In this document: positions 26,626 to 35,408 of the stretch, in pieces
Layout of the letters: each line of letters opens with the position of its first letter
Position numbering within the stretch: position 1 is the first letter of the stretch
Assembly: GCF_035998675.1 (NCBI RefSeq)
Contig: NZ_DASYHI010000018.1
Coordinates: forward strand, 1-64,000
Direction of reading: 5' to 3'
DNA length: 64,000 nt
DNA from: Telluribacter sp035998675
GTDB lineage: Bacteria > Bacteroidota > Bacteroidia > Cytophagales > Spirosomataceae
Notes under the pieces: generated by a model
Databases searched by the model: none
The model's input: the letters and a program-made list of their open reading frames with translations, nothing else
What the model was told of the DNA's origin: nothing
Translations under genes and position numbers: made by a program

Positions 26626-27873
26626 ATGGATTTGTTTAGTGTTATCGCTATCCTCACCACCGTTTGCGCCTTATTCGCCTATATTAATTTCCGGTTTGTA
26701 AAGCTACCTACGACCATTGGGCTCATGCTTATAGCCCTGCTGTTTTCTCTGGTACTATTGATTATTGGCCGTTTCAGTCCTTCCTTTCTGGTTAATATTG
26801 AAGGCTGGGTCGGGGATATTGACTTCTCGGAAGTACTCCTGGAAGTACTCCTGAGTTTTCTGCTGTTTGCCGGCGCCCTGCACACCAATATGGACCTGCT
26901 GCGGGAGCAGAAATGGAGCATCCTGAGTTTTTCAACCATTGGCGTACTTATCTCGACTTTCCTGCTGGGAGGTATGTTCTTTTACGTGCTGAACGCCCTT
27001 GGCTACCCGGTACCTTTTATTCATTGTTTATTGCTTGGCGCCCTCATATCACCCACTGACCCCATAGCGGTACTGGGTATACTCAAGCAGGCCAAGGTAC
27101 CCAAGAGCCTCGAGATAGTAATTACCGGCGAATCACTCTTCAACGATGGGGTGGGAGTAGTGGTTTTTCTCACCATACTACAGGTAGCGACCTTAGGAGT
27201 AGACCAGGTGACACCCGGCGAAGTAGCTTTTCTGTTTGGAGAAGAAGTAGGAGGAGGGCTCCTGCTCGGGTTAGGTCTGGGCTACATAACCTACTACCTC
27301 ATGCGGTCCATTGACCACTATCAGACCGAGGTACTTCTCTCGCTGGCGCTGGTGATGGGAGGCTACGCCCTGGCTACTGCCCTGCATTTTTCCGGCCCGC
27401 TGGCCGTAGTGGTAGCGGGCTTATTTATCGGCAACCGGGCGCGGGCCGATGCCATGTCTGATGAAACGGTTGAGTACCTTGACAAATTCTGGGAGCTGAT
27501 TGATGAACTGCTCAACGCCCTGCTCTTCGTACTCATTGGGTTGGAAATAGTAATAATTCCCTTCCTGGACGACTATTGGCTACCGGGCCTGATAGGAATT
27601 TTCCTGGCACTTCTGGGGCGGTTCATAGCGGTACTGGTACCCGTGCTAATGCTGCGCCGGCTGGTCAACTTTATGCCCCGCACGCCCCTGATTATGACCT
27701 GGGGCGGCTTGCGCGGAGGAATTTCCATTGCGCTGGCGCTGTCGTTGCCGGAGACCATGAACAAAGAAATAATCCTATCCATAACTTATTGTATTGTTAT
27801 TTTCTCGATTCTGGTACAGGGACTTACCCTGGGACCCCTGGTGAAACGGATAAAAGCCCGTTACGATTTGTAA
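26626..27873 (+). CDS. nhaP: NhaP-type Na+(K+)/H+ antiporter (CPA1)
   Basis: 415 residues from MDLFSVIAILTT. The frame opens at 26527, but a TATATTTG -7-like box at 26573-26580 lies inside that extension and the first helix begins at MDLF, so the internal start is preferred. About twelve membrane helices carry the CPA1 ion-site motifs: LLLGALISPTDPIAVLGIL and TGESLFNDGVGVV, where the conserved Asp pair binds the ion, and WGGLRGGISIALALSLP. No TrkA-C domain follows. It exchanges monovalent cations for protons at the inner membrane. Confidence 0.9.
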   Translation: MDLFSVIAILTTVCALFAYINFRFVKLPTTIGLMLIALLFSLVLLIIGRFSPSFLVNIEGWVGDIDFSEVLLEVLLSFLLFAGALHTNMDLLREQKWSILSFSTIGVLISTFLLGGMFFYVLNALGYPVPFIHCLLLGALISPTDPIAVLGILKQAKVPKSLEIVITGESLFNDGVGVVVFLTILQVATLGVDQVTPGEVAFLFGEEVGGGLLLGLGLGYITYYLMRSIDHYQTEVLLSLALVMGGYALATALHFSGPLAVVVAGLFIGNRARADAMSDETVEYLDKFWELIDELLNALLFVLIGLEIVIIPFLDDYWLPGLIGIFLALLGRFIAVLVPVLMLRRLVNFMPRTPLIMTWGGLRGGISIALALSLPETMNKEIILSITYCIVIFSILVQGLTLGPLVKRIKARYDL

Positions 27874-27901
27874 AACCCAGCGTGTGGTCAGGGAGGTACT
27901 T

Positions 27902-27934
27902 AAAAAAAAGAAAGCCGGAGTGGTGTGCTCCGGT
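27902..27934 (-). terminator. Terminator of the barrel-protein gene
   Basis: On the minus strand ACCGGAG-CACACCA-CTCCGG is followed by CTTTCTTTTTTTT, downstream of the stop at 27974. Confidence 0.8.
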
Positions 27935-27973
27935 CTTCCTATATCAAGAGGAGTTGTTTACTAAAAAGCGGTA

Positions 27974-28702
27974 TTAAAAGAGCAGGCTCAGACCTCCGCC
28001 CAGGTTGAGCAACCCGACGACGGGCTGGCTCACCGGGAGCGGCTGGGAGGTAATTTGCTGTCCTATTTGTATTTCCTGGGTCATATTGTCGTATTTAATG
28101 TCGGCCGTGATGTACTGAGCCGAGGCGTGGGCAGCCAGCCAGCGATTCAGTTTAAAGCGGGCCGTCAGACCGGCGCCGACCGCCAGGGCTTTGGTCTTTT
28201 GGGACGGGGTAATCATGGATAGGGGCTGGCGGGAAAACTCGGAACGAAGCTCGGTATGGGGGCTGGTAGCCAGGGCATAACCACCCGTTAGCTGGGCGTC
28301 CAGCAGGAAGCGCCCCCGGGTAATGGTCACCATAGGGCCCACCATCAGGGCCTGTAGGGAGCAGTTGGAAGCAGAGGCTTCCCAGCTATCCTGGCCCAAT
28401 CCCTGACCGGACGCGGACTCGATTAGTACTTCTTTCCGGATGGTATTGGTAACGTGGGAGAAGGTGGCCACCGCGCCTAAGCGCCGACCCAGCAGGTACC
28501 CTACCGAAGCTTGTCCGCTTTGCCCGTGCCCCATCATCTTTTCATTAATTTTGCCAAAAGGCGAAACAGTAGGCAGGCTATACCCGGCCGTCATACTTAT
28601 AAAGCCTTTGTGTTTGATGGTAGAAAGAATAAACGTTTGCTGGGCCGAGGCTGCCCCGGTTATTCCCAGGGCTAATCCCATTATAAGTAATAATTTTTTC
28701 AT
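27974..28702 (-). CDS. Outer-membrane beta-barrel-like protein of unknown function
   Basis: 242 residues with a signal peptide (MKKLLLIMGLALGITGAASA) and alternating hydrophobic/polar strands throughout. Examples are FISMTAGYSLP, ASVGYLLGRRLGAVATFSHV and LGGGLSLLF at the C-terminus, where the final aromatic residue fits a BAM-assembled barrel. I cannot name a family more exact than outer-membrane beta-barrel/porin-like. It reads divergently from the gene at 28777 and ends at the terminator 27902-27934. Confidence 0.65.
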   Translation of the reverse strand: MKKLLLIMGLALGITGAASAQQTFILSTIKHKGFISMTAGYSLPTVSPFGKINEKMMGHGQSGQASVGYLLGRRLGAVATFSHVTNTIRKEVLIESASGQGLGQDSWEASASNCSLQALMVGPMVTITRGRFLLDAQLTGGYALATSPHTELRSEFSRQPLSMITPSQKTKALAVGAGLTARFKLNRWLAAHASAQYITADIKYDNMTQEIQIGQQITSQPLPVSQPVVGLLNLGGGLSLLF

Positions 28703-28776
28703 ATAAATGGTACGTTTTATGGGTTATGATAATTTTATGGTAACAACTACCGTGCCAATTTTGTAACATATTAATT

Positions 28777-29865
28777 TTGAGTGATTTAAAAAGTGTATTG
28801 GTCAAAAGAATAGCCTCGCTACAGTCGGTGGGGCAACCGTTTTTTCCGGCGGGGCTGTTTCCGGCTTACCGGACTAACCCGCTGGTCGGTTACCACCGGC
28901 CGGATACAACTATTTTTTTTTCGGCTATTATTTCTTTTACTCTGCAGACTATCCGGGATTCAGTAGCCGATGCCGAAACCCGGCAACTCATTGACGACAT
29001 CCGTGAAAAGGTAGTTGCCAACTACCCGCTCTTCCGGAACAAGGACGGCCTGAAGACCTACAATTTCTGGCCAACGCGTCCCTCGCGGCACTTTCCCAAT
29101 GGGTACCTGTTCCGTCACTTTGAACACTTCCGCATTCCCGACGATGTGGATGACACCGCCCTGGCCTACCTCACTACTACGCCCACCCGCGAGGAACTGC
29201 ACTGGCTCAAGGAGAAGCTACCCCAGCACGCCAACGGGACCCGCCTCTGGATACGCAATACCTATCCCGAGTACCAGCAACTGAGGGCTTACTCCACCTG
29301 GTTTGGAAAAAACATGTACATTGAGTTTGACTCCTGTGTCCTCAGCAACCTACTGTACTGTATCTTTCGGTATGGGCTACCCCTCAACCGGCACGACGAA
29401 GACAGCCTCACCTACATCCGCTCCGTCATCGAGTCCGACCGCTACCGTACCGACCCCTTTCGCTGCGCGCACCAGTACCCCCGCACGCCGCTCATTATCT
29501 ACCACGTTGCCCGGCTCATAGCCGCCTTTGACCCGCCCCAACTCAGGTCGGTAAGGCCGAAACTGGTGCAGGACTCACAAATACTTTTAGCAGAAATCAC
29601 GCACCCGATGGACCGGGTACTGCTGGCTACCTCGCTGCTACGGCTGGGGGAGCGGCCGGAGCGCCTGCCCGTTGAAAATTATACCGGGAAAGACTTCCGG
29701 GGCTTTTTCTTTTTTATCGCCGGCCTCCTGACCGCCTACGAGCATCCGCTGTTGTATAAGATGGCTTCCTGCCCGCTCCTGCACATGCGCTGGGAGTGCG
29801 AGGCGCACTGCTGGACCCTGCTGGCGGAGTACCAGAGCCTATGTGAAAATAGGGCGGAAGGGTAG
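28777..29865 (+). CDS. Unknown helical-toroid-like protein with a DVDDTA motif
   Basis: Up to 362 residues; the 5' start is uncertain because the first possible codon is TTG 28777 and a TAATTTTG -7-like box lies at 28772-28779, so translation may begin at a later codon such as TTG 28798. The sequence is mainly helical. Residues 123-128 are DVDDTA in IPDDVDDTALAYL, the Asp-rich form that marks class II terpene cyclases and related alpha-alpha toroid proteins. The protein is shorter than known class II cyclases (around 500 residues or more) and lacks the QW repeats I looked for. No isoprenoid genes lie nearby. Function unknown. Confidence 0.6.
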   Translation: MSDLKSVLVKRIASLQSVGQPFFPAGLFPAYRTNPLVGYHRPDTTIFFSAIISFTLQTIRDSVADAETRQLIDDIREKVVANYPLFRNKDGLKTYNFWPTRPSRHFPNGYLFRHFEHFRIPDDVDDTALAYLTTTPTREELHWLKEKLPQHANGTRLWIRNTYPEYQQLRAYSTWFGKNMYIEFDSCVLSNLLYCIFRYGLPLNRHDEDSLTYIRSVIESDRYRTDPFRCAHQYPRTPLIIYHVARLIAAFDPPQLRSVRPKLVQDSQILLAEITHPMDRVLLATSLLRLGERPERLPVENYTGKDFRGFFFFIAGLLTAYEHPLLYKMASCPLLHMRWECEAHCWTLLAEYQSLCENRAEG

Positions 29866-29916
29866 AAAAGGGAGCCTTTTGGTTTTAATTCTGTATTATC
29901 TACAGGAAGAAGTTTT

Positions 29917-31479
29917 ATGAACAGAGCAAGTAGAAGATTTTTTTGTGCAGTTGTTGGCCTTATTGCGATTGTTGTCAGTCCATTATTCGCGCAGCAGGCC
30001 CAACTGGGGTTGTTTGAGGAAAATACGGACGTAGGTAAGGTAAAGGTAAAAGGCTCTGCCAGTTATAATCCGGCCGACCAGACCTACACCCTCACCGGTG
30101 CCGGTACCAACATGTGGTTCGGGGCGGATGAGTACCACATGGTCTGGAAAAAAATGAGCGGCGACTTTATTCTCCGGGCCGACGCGGCGCTGGTAGGTAA
30201 AGGCGTGGACCCGCACCGCAAGGTAGGCTGGATTATTCGGACAAGTCTGGATTCCAACGCAACGCATATCAACGCCGCTGTGCACGGCGACGGCCTCACG
30301 GCCCTGCAGTACCGTCGCACAAAGGGAGGCAACACCGAGGAGAAACGGTCGGCGCTGAACGGGGCGCAGGTAATTCAGCTGGCCCGCAAGGGAAGTACCT
30401 ATACCATGTCCGTAGCCAAAGACGGAGGTACCTTTGTGAGCGAGGAGGTTACTGACCTGGCGCTGGGCGACGAGGTGTACGTGGGCCTGTTCATCTGTTC
30501 GCACAATGCGGGGGTACTCGAAAAAGGTACCTTCCGTAACGTCCGGATCGTGGTACCGGCCCGGGAGAACTTCGTACCCTACCGCGAGTACATCGGCAGC
30601 AACCTCGAACTCATGGATATTGCCACCGGACTCCGGCGGATTATTTACCAGTCGCCCGTGTCGCTGCAGGCTCCCAACTGGACGCCCGACAATAAGTACC
30701 TGCTCTACAACAGCAAGGGGCTGATGTACCGCTACGACCTGGCCAAAGGTACCCCTACCGTACTTAACACCGATTTTGTTACCAACAATAATAACGACCA
30801 CGTCCTGTCGTTTGATGGAAAGATGCTAGGCCTCAGCCAGAGCAGCAAGGAAGAAAACAACAAGTCTATCGTGTACACGGTACCCGTAACGGGCGGAAAA
30901 CCAAAGAAAATCACCCCCATCGGTCACTCGTATCTGCACGGCTGGTCGCCGGACGGCAAATGGCTTACCTACACCGCCGAGCGCGACGGGGATTTCAATA
31001 TCTACAAAATACCTTCCGCCGGAGGAAAGCCCGAAGTACAGCTGACTACCGCCAAGGGCCTGGACGATGGCCCCGAGTACAGCCCCGACGGCAAGTACAT
31101 CTACTTCAACTCTACCCGCAGCGGGCTGATGCAGATCTGGCGGATGAAGCCCGACGGCAGCGGGCAGGAGCAGATTACCAACGACGAGTTCAATAACTGG
31201 TTTCCGCACCCCTCGCCCGATGGCAAGTGGATGGTGATTCTCTCGTTCCTGAAAGACGTCCGGCCCGACGACCACCCTTTCTACCGGCAGGTGTACCTGC
31301 GCCTGATGCCCATGGTTAACGGCAAGCCGGATATCTCTCAAATGAAAGTTATTGCGTACGTTTACGGCGGGCAAGGTACCATCAATACCCCGTCCTGGTC
31401 ACCCGATAGTAAGACAATAGCCTTTATCAGCAATACCGACCAGATAGACCGGCTGCGGATTGTCGAAGCAAAAAACTAG
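29917..31479 (+). CDS. Exported TolB-like beta-propeller with N-terminal jelly-roll domain
   Basis: 520 residues with a signal peptide (ending ...VVSPLFAQ). Residues ~35-215 form a DUF1349-like concanavalin fold (GDFILRADAALVG, GWIIRTSLDSNATHINAAVHGDG). Residues ~225-515 are PD40/WD40-like propeller repeats, each with SPDGKW or TPDNKYL followed by LLYNS or IYFNSTR. Such proteins in Bacteroidota are periplasmic and appear with sugar-processing genes. It is followed after 27 nt by a TIM-barrel isomerase (31507-32391), so an operon is likely. Confidence 0.82.
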   Translation: MNRASRRFFCAVVGLIAIVVSPLFAQQAQLGLFEENTDVGKVKVKGSASYNPADQTYTLTGAGTNMWFGADEYHMVWKKMSGDFILRADAALVGKGVDPHRKVGWIIRTSLDSNATHINAAVHGDGLTALQYRRTKGGNTEEKRSALNGAQVIQLARKGSTYTMSVAKDGGTFVSEEVTDLALGDEVYVGLFICSHNAGVLEKGTFRNVRIVVPARENFVPYREYIGSNLELMDIATGLRRIIYQSPVSLQAPNWTPDNKYLLYNSKGLMYRYDLAKGTPTVLNTDFVTNNNNDHVLSFDGKMLGLSQSSKEENNKSIVYTVPVTGGKPKKITPIGHSYLHGWSPDGKWLTYTAERDGDFNIYKIPSAGGKPEVQLTTAKGLDDGPEYSPDGKYIYFNSTRSGLMQIWRMKPDGSGQEQITNDEFNNWFPHPSPDGKWMVILSFLKDVRPDDHPFYRQVYLRLMPMVNGKPDISQMKVIAYVYGGQGTINTPSWSPDSKTIAFISNTDQIDRLRIVEAKN

Positions 31480-31506
31480 AACAAGTACCTAATCAATCAA
31501 TACATC

Positions 31507-32391
31507 ATGACAAAAATCTCTCGTAAGGAGTTTCTGAAAGCCGGTTCGCTGGCCGTAGCTTCTACCCTGCTCACCCGTTTTGACTCTTTTGCCAAGCCCT
31601 CTAAACCCATTGGTTTGCAGCTGTACACCCTGCGTAATGAACTGGGTAAGGATGTAGAAGGTACCATTCGTAAGGCAGCCGAAATTGGCTATAAGGAAGT
31701 AGAACTATTCGGATATGGTAACGGCAAGTTCTTTGGCAAGACACCGAAAGAATTTGCCGCGCTACTTAAAGAATTAGGGTTAAATGCCCCCAGCGGGCAC
31801 TATATGACCGGCAACACCATGCCCAATGCACAGGGTACCCTGACAAATGGCTGGGAGAAGGCCGTTGAGGATGCCGCTACCATTGGTCAGAAGTACATGG
31901 TATGTGCTTTCCTTTTTCCTGATGAGAGAAAGACGCTGGACCAATACAAGCAGCACATTGACCTGTTCAATAAAGCCGCCGAAACCTGTAAGAAGAGCGG
32001 CATTCAGTTTGCTTACCACAACCACGATTTTGAATTTCAACCCATAGATGGCCAGGTACCCTACGACCTGATCCTGAAAGGAACCGATCCCAAGCTGGTG
32101 AAAATGGAGCTGGATCTGTATTGGGCTGCTTTTGCCGGCAAAGATCCGGTAGAACTTTTCAAGAAAGATCCGGGTCGTTACCCGCTGTGGCACATCAAGG
32201 ACATGGAGAAAAGCGCCGAGCGTGCCTTTGCCGAAGTTGGCACCGGCTCAATAGACTTCCAGCGCCTGTTCAACGCCCAGAAAACCGCCGGTCTCAAGCA
32301 TTTCTTCGTAGAGCAGGACGTAGCCAAGAAGAATCCGCCTCTCCAGGCTATCGAAATCAGCTTCAACAACCTGAGCAAGCTGAAGGTGTAG
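31507..32391 (+). CDS. Exported sugar phosphate isomerase/epimerase-like TIM barrel
   Basis: 294 residues. The N-terminus SRKEFLKAGSLAVASTLL resembles a Tat-type leader, although with a lysine rather than the second arginine of the twin-arginine motif. The AP2Ec TIM barrel follows: GLQLYTLRNELGKDV, AAEIGYKEVELFGYG, the metal-site region IQFAYHNHDFEF (His/Asn) and VKMELDLYWAAFAGKDP, then PLWHIKDME and the C-terminal LKHFFVEQD. The family isomerises or epimerises keto sugars or inositol derivatives; the substrate is unknown. Transcribed with the propeller gene upstream and ends at the terminator 32438-32473. Confidence 0.87.
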   Translation: MTKISRKEFLKAGSLAVASTLLTRFDSFAKPSKPIGLQLYTLRNELGKDVEGTIRKAAEIGYKEVELFGYGNGKFFGKTPKEFAALLKELGLNAPSGHYMTGNTMPNAQGTLTNGWEKAVEDAATIGQKYMVCAFLFPDERKTLDQYKQHIDLFNKAAETCKKSGIQFAYHNHDFEFQPIDGQVPYDLILKGTDPKLVKMELDLYWAAFAGKDPVELFKKDPGRYPLWHIKDMEKSAERAFAEVGTGSIDFQRLFNAQKTAGLKHFFVEQDVAKKNPPLQAIEISFNNLSKLKV

Positions 32392-32437
32392 TAGCTGGTA
32401 CCTATTATATGGTTAGGTGTTAGTATTTAGTTGTAAG

Positions 32438-32473
32438 ACCGCTGTAGTTCATAGCTGCAGCGGCCTTTTTTTA
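32438..32473 (+). terminator. Terminator after the propeller/isomerase operon
   Basis: ACCGCTGTAG, loop TTCATAG, CTGCAGCGG then CCTTTTTTT. The stem has one T-G pair. Confidence 0.85.
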
Positions 32474-32484
32474 CTTCACCGTCA

Positions 32485-32567
32485 ACCTCACACCTAGCCC
32501 CTCTCCTAGGAGGAGAGGAGAATTTTAAAGCCCTTCTCCTAGCAGGAGAAGGGTTGGGATGAGGTTT
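32485..32567. repeat. Intergenic double-hairpin repeat
   Basis: Outer arms AACCTCA (32485-32491) and TGAGGTT (32561-32567) enclose two hairpins: CCTCTCCT/AGGAGAGG (32501-32519) and the perfect CCCTTCTCCT/AGGAGAAGGG (32532-32554). The pattern (ctctcc-tag-gaggagag, gggttgggatgagg) resembles repeats I know from many Bacteroidota intergenic regions. Its 3' end overlaps the earliest possible start of the mazG gene, which supports the later start at 32586. Confidence 0.7.
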
Positions 32568-32585
32568 TTTCACGACCTTTACACT

Positions 32586-33401
32586 ATGGAAAAAACTTTC
32601 AACGAACTACCCGGGCGACGTCAGGAGCAACTCATGGCCTTTGACCGCCTGCTAACCATCATGGACGAGCTACGGGAGCAATGCCCCTGGGACCGGAAAC
32701 AGACCCTGGAAAGTCTGCGCCACCTCACCATTGAGGAAACCTATGAACTCTCGGACGCTATACTGGAAAATGACCTGCCCGAAATAAAAAAGGAAATTGG
32801 TGACCTGCTCCTGCACATGGTTTTCTACGCCAAAATTGGCTCAGAGAAAGGAGCCTTTGACATAGCCGATGTACTGCACGGCATTAGCGAGAAACTCATT
32901 TCCCGGCACCCGCACATCTATGGCTCCGTCGTGGCCGATACCGAAGAGCAGGTAAAGCAGAACTGGGAACAACTCAAACTCAAGGAGGGCAACCGCTCGG
33001 TACTCTCGGGGGTACCGCAGTCGCTACCGGCGCTGGTAAAAGCCATGCGTATTCAGGAAAAAGCCCGGGGCGTGGGTTTTGACTGGGACGAACGGCAGCA
33101 GGTGTGGCAGAAAGTGGAGGAAGAAATGCAGGAATTCAAGGCTCACTACAATGCCGATACCGGCGAAGCCATTGACGTAAAGGAGGCTGAAGGAGAGTTT
33201 GGCGACCTGCTGTTCTCGCTGGTCAACTACGCCCGCTTTGTGGATATCAACCCCGAAACCGCTCTGGAACGTACCAATAAGAAATTTATCAGGCGCTTCC
33301 AGTACATGGAAGAACATTCCAAAGCCGACGGCAAACAGCTCCACGAAATGAGCCTCGCCGAAATGGATGAATACTGGAACCGGGCTAAGAAAGAACTGTA
33401 A
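32586..33401 (+). CDS. mazG: Nucleoside triphosphate pyrophosphohydrolase MazG
   Basis: 271 residues from MEKTFNELPGRRQ; the frame reaches 32559, but that ATG lies in the repeat. Two MazG modules are visible. The first has LREQCPWDRKQTLESLRHLTIEETYELSDAIL and LLHMVFYAKIG, with the metal-binding EExxE/D pattern in EEIYEL-type context; the second has EEEMQEFKAHY and EGEFGDLLFSLVNYAR. MazG hydrolyses NTPs to NMP and pyrophosphate and cleans the nucleotide pool. The thiamine pyrophosphokinase gene follows after 3 nt, suggesting co-transcription. Confidence 0.93.
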   Translation: MEKTFNELPGRRQEQLMAFDRLLTIMDELREQCPWDRKQTLESLRHLTIEETYELSDAILENDLPEIKKEIGDLLLHMVFYAKIGSEKGAFDIADVLHGISEKLISRHPHIYGSVVADTEEQVKQNWEQLKLKEGNRSVLSGVPQSLPALVKAMRIQEKARGVGFDWDERQQVWQKVEEEMQEFKAHYNADTGEAIDVKEAEGEFGDLLFSLVNYARFVDINPETALERTNKKFIRRFQYMEEHSKADGKQLHEMSLAEMDEYWNRAKKEL

Positions 33402-33404
33402 ACC

Positions 33405-34067
33405 ATGTCGTCGCACCACATTGTACGGGAAAAGCAGGAACCAGCCCTGATTATTGCCAACGGAGAAGCCTGCAGCGAAGAACTGTTGGGCCAACTCTTG
33501 GAATGGAGTCCCTTCGTGCTGGTACTGGACCATGCCATTTATAGGGTACTGGACCTGGGAATAAAAATTGACGCCTGGCTTGGTGACTTCGACCACCGCC
33601 ACGATTTCGAAGCGGTGCGGGAGCGGCAGCATCCGCTGGAAATAGTACACACGCCCGACCAGGACAAAACCGACCTGGAAAAAGCCATTGAGTTTTTAAT
33701 CGAACGCGGGTTTCCGGCTGCCAATATCGTGTGGGCCACCGGCCGCCGCGCCGACCACGCCATTACCAACATGACCAATCTGGTACGTTACCGGGAGCAG
33801 ATACGACTGGTGATGTTCGATAACCATTCCAAGATTTTTCCCCTGGCAGGTACCTTCGAAAAGTGGTACACGGCCGGTACGCCCATTTCGCTTATTCCCG
33901 TAGGACGAGTGGAAGGAATTACCACGAGCGGACTGAAGTACAACCTCCACGATGAAACCCTGACGCTGGGGTACCGCTCCGGCAACAGCAACGAAGCAGC
34001 AGCGGACGGCTTCGTGCAGATTAAGGCGCAGCAGGGCGACCTGCTCCTGATGGAGTGTTGGGATTGA
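33405..34067 (+). CDS. thiN: Thiamine pyrophosphokinase
   Basis: 220 residues. The TPK catalytic domain starts ALIIANGEA, then LDLGIKIDAWLGDFDH (the conserved GDxD that binds Mg-ATP), TPDQDKTDLEKAIEFLIERG (the D-x-T-D-x-x-K motif) and VWATGRRADHAITNMTNL. The thiamine-binding C-terminal part has ITTSGLKYNL and GNSNEAAADG. It transfers pyrophosphate from ATP to thiamine. Three nucleotides after mazG. Confidence 0.9.
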   Translation: MSSHHIVREKQEPALIIANGEACSEELLGQLLEWSPFVLVLDHAIYRVLDLGIKIDAWLGDFDHRHDFEAVRERQHPLEIVHTPDQDKTDLEKAIEFLIERGFPAANIVWATGRRADHAITNMTNLVRYREQIRLVMFDNHSKIFPLAGTFEKWYTAGTPISLIPVGRVEGITTSGLKYNLHDETLTLGYRSGNSNEAAADGFVQIKAQQGDLLLMECWD

Positions 34068-34110
34068 CTCTTTTATCTTTTTGTCCTATTTTTATAGAAA
34101 AACAGAAAGC

Positions 34111-34701
34111 ATGGGAGAAGCTCTTCAAACGACGCACCTGACCGCCGAGGCCTACTTCGACTGGGAAGCTCACAACGAAATCCGGCACGAGTACTACCGG
34201 GGTGAGGTATTTGCCATGGCCGGTGGTACGCTCAATCATAACGAGTTGATTGGTAACATGAGGCGGCTACTGGAAGACGAGTTTCGTCGGCGGGGCTGCC
34301 GGGTATTTGCCGAGAACGTGAAGCTGGAGGTACTACGCAACGAGTACTACCCCTACCCGGATGTGATGGTGACCTGCCACGGCATGGACCAGCGCGAGCG
34401 CTATGTGGTGCGGTACCCGAGTGTGCTGGTGGAGGTGATTTCCAAGAACAGCGACTACCAGGACCGGGTGTTTAAGTGGGAGCGCTACCAGCAGTTGCCT
34501 TCGTTACAATACTACCTGCTGGTGTCGCAGTACGAGCCTAAGGTAGAAATATACGGCCGCACCGACGAACCCAACTTTTGGACGTACCAGGTGTACGATA
34601 CCCCGGAGCAGATGGTAGAGTTGAGTCGGCTGGAGTACTCGTTTCCGCTGTCGGCACTTTATGAGAATATTGAGTTTCTGGCTCCGGAGAGTAATGACTG
34701 A
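34111..34701 (+). CDS. Uma2-family (DUF820) restriction-like endonuclease
   Basis: 196 residues from MGEALQTTHLTAEAYF (34111); a TTG at 34081 is in frame but less likely. The Uma2 fold is shown by NEIRHEYYRGEVFAMAGGTLNHNEL, RVFAENVKLEV, YYPYPDVMVTC with the active-site Asp, and the VLVEVISKNSDYQDRVFKWERYQQ segment with the E-x-K/S of the PD-(D/E)XK site. Copies are numerous in Bacteroidota and cyanobacteria and their role is unclear, perhaps mobile or TA-like. It lies at the edge of the accessory island that begins at 34776. Confidence 0.88.
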   Translation: MGEALQTTHLTAEAYFDWEAHNEIRHEYYRGEVFAMAGGTLNHNELIGNMRRLLEDEFRRRGCRVFAENVKLEVLRNEYYPYPDVMVTCHGMDQRERYVVRYPSVLVEVISKNSDYQDRVFKWERYQQLPSLQYYLLVSQYEPKVEIYGRTDEPNFWTYQVYDTPEQMVELSRLEYSFPLSALYENIEFLAPESND

Positions 34702-34775
34702 GTTACTCTTTGTTGGTAGTAGTAGTTTGTGGAAGTGCCTATAACAAACATAGGCGAAACACATTTCGTTTATTC

Positions 34776-35353
34776 ATATGTTGTGTTTAATTTAAAATGA
34801 AAGAAGGATACATATACATAAAGCTTGCGGACGGAACTGAACGTGAAATTGATTGGGTAGAACTTAACCAACTCAAAAAAGATATTCTTTGGATTTATGA
34901 CGAGAATTTTGGCGACATCGTAAATGCTTTCGTACCACCCTATTCTTTTAAGACTAACTATTGGGAATACTTGACTCTAAACGGTGACAAATATTTTAAT
35001 GAAGAGGAAAAAGCCTTTTATCACATAGGTTCATTGATGATTTTACTTTGCTGCTGCTCGGAATATATAGACATAGCAGGTGGAAGCCAAGACGTTTTTA
35101 AAAGAAATAATTTATCAGTAATTACAGAATATGTAGAGCAATATCACCCAAAGAACCAACACGAGAAGCTGATTAGTGAAAAGGTGTTGTTAGGACTTAA
35201 CTTAGCATACTCAATGACCATAGAAAATTTGAATGATAATAATTTCGTTCACGAAAGAACCGCGGAATATTATGATAGTTTGAATGATTTAGGAAATTCC
35301 GTAATCAAAGCCTATTACGAAAGAAAATTAAAAAACTAAACACAACAACATAT
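34776..35353. repeat. Inverted repeats bracketing one AT-rich gene
   Basis: ATATGTTGTGTTTA (34776-34789), which ends 7 nt before the ATG, is the inverse of TAAACACAACAACATAT (35337-35353), which starts with the gene's own TAA stop; they match except for a 3-nt insertion. A small hairpin GCCTAT/ATAGGC (34737-34755) precedes. The 578-bp unit looks like a single-gene cassette, possibly a mobile unit, or a loop that couples start and stop regions in RNA. Confidence 0.5.
34797..35339 (+). CDS. Unknown AT-rich accessory protein
   Basis: 180 residues, acidic and soluble by sequence, with no membrane segment or signal peptide. Visible stretches are TLNGDKYFNEEEKAFYHIG, a run of cysteines (LLCCCSEY, residues ~83-90) and HEKLISEKVLLGLNLAYSMT. 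I do not recognise the family. The gene is clearly more AT-rich than the Uma2 gene before it and is flanked by inverted repeats, so recent acquisition is likely. It may belong with the TA genes downstream, but nothing in the protein shows this. Confidence 0.55.
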   Translation: MKEGYIYIKLADGTEREIDWVELNQLKKDILWIYDENFGDIVNAFVPPYSFKTNYWEYLTLNGDKYFNEEEKAFYHIGSLMILLCCCSEYIDIAGGSQDVFKRNNLSVITEYVEQYHPKNQHEKLISEKVLLGLNLAYSMTIENLNDNNFVHERTAEYYDSLNDLGNSVIKAYYERKLKN

Positions 35354-35408
35354 AAAAACAATGCTTAAGCCGGTCTTGAATCGAAACTTCAGGCTCGCTT
35401 GCTTAGCG

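Noticed and set aside
34737..35353. Integron attC-like site
   Set aside because: GCCTATAAC...ATAGGC and the flanking inverted repeats vaguely recall attC arms, but neither a GTTRRRY/RYYYAAC pair nor an integrase is present in the window.
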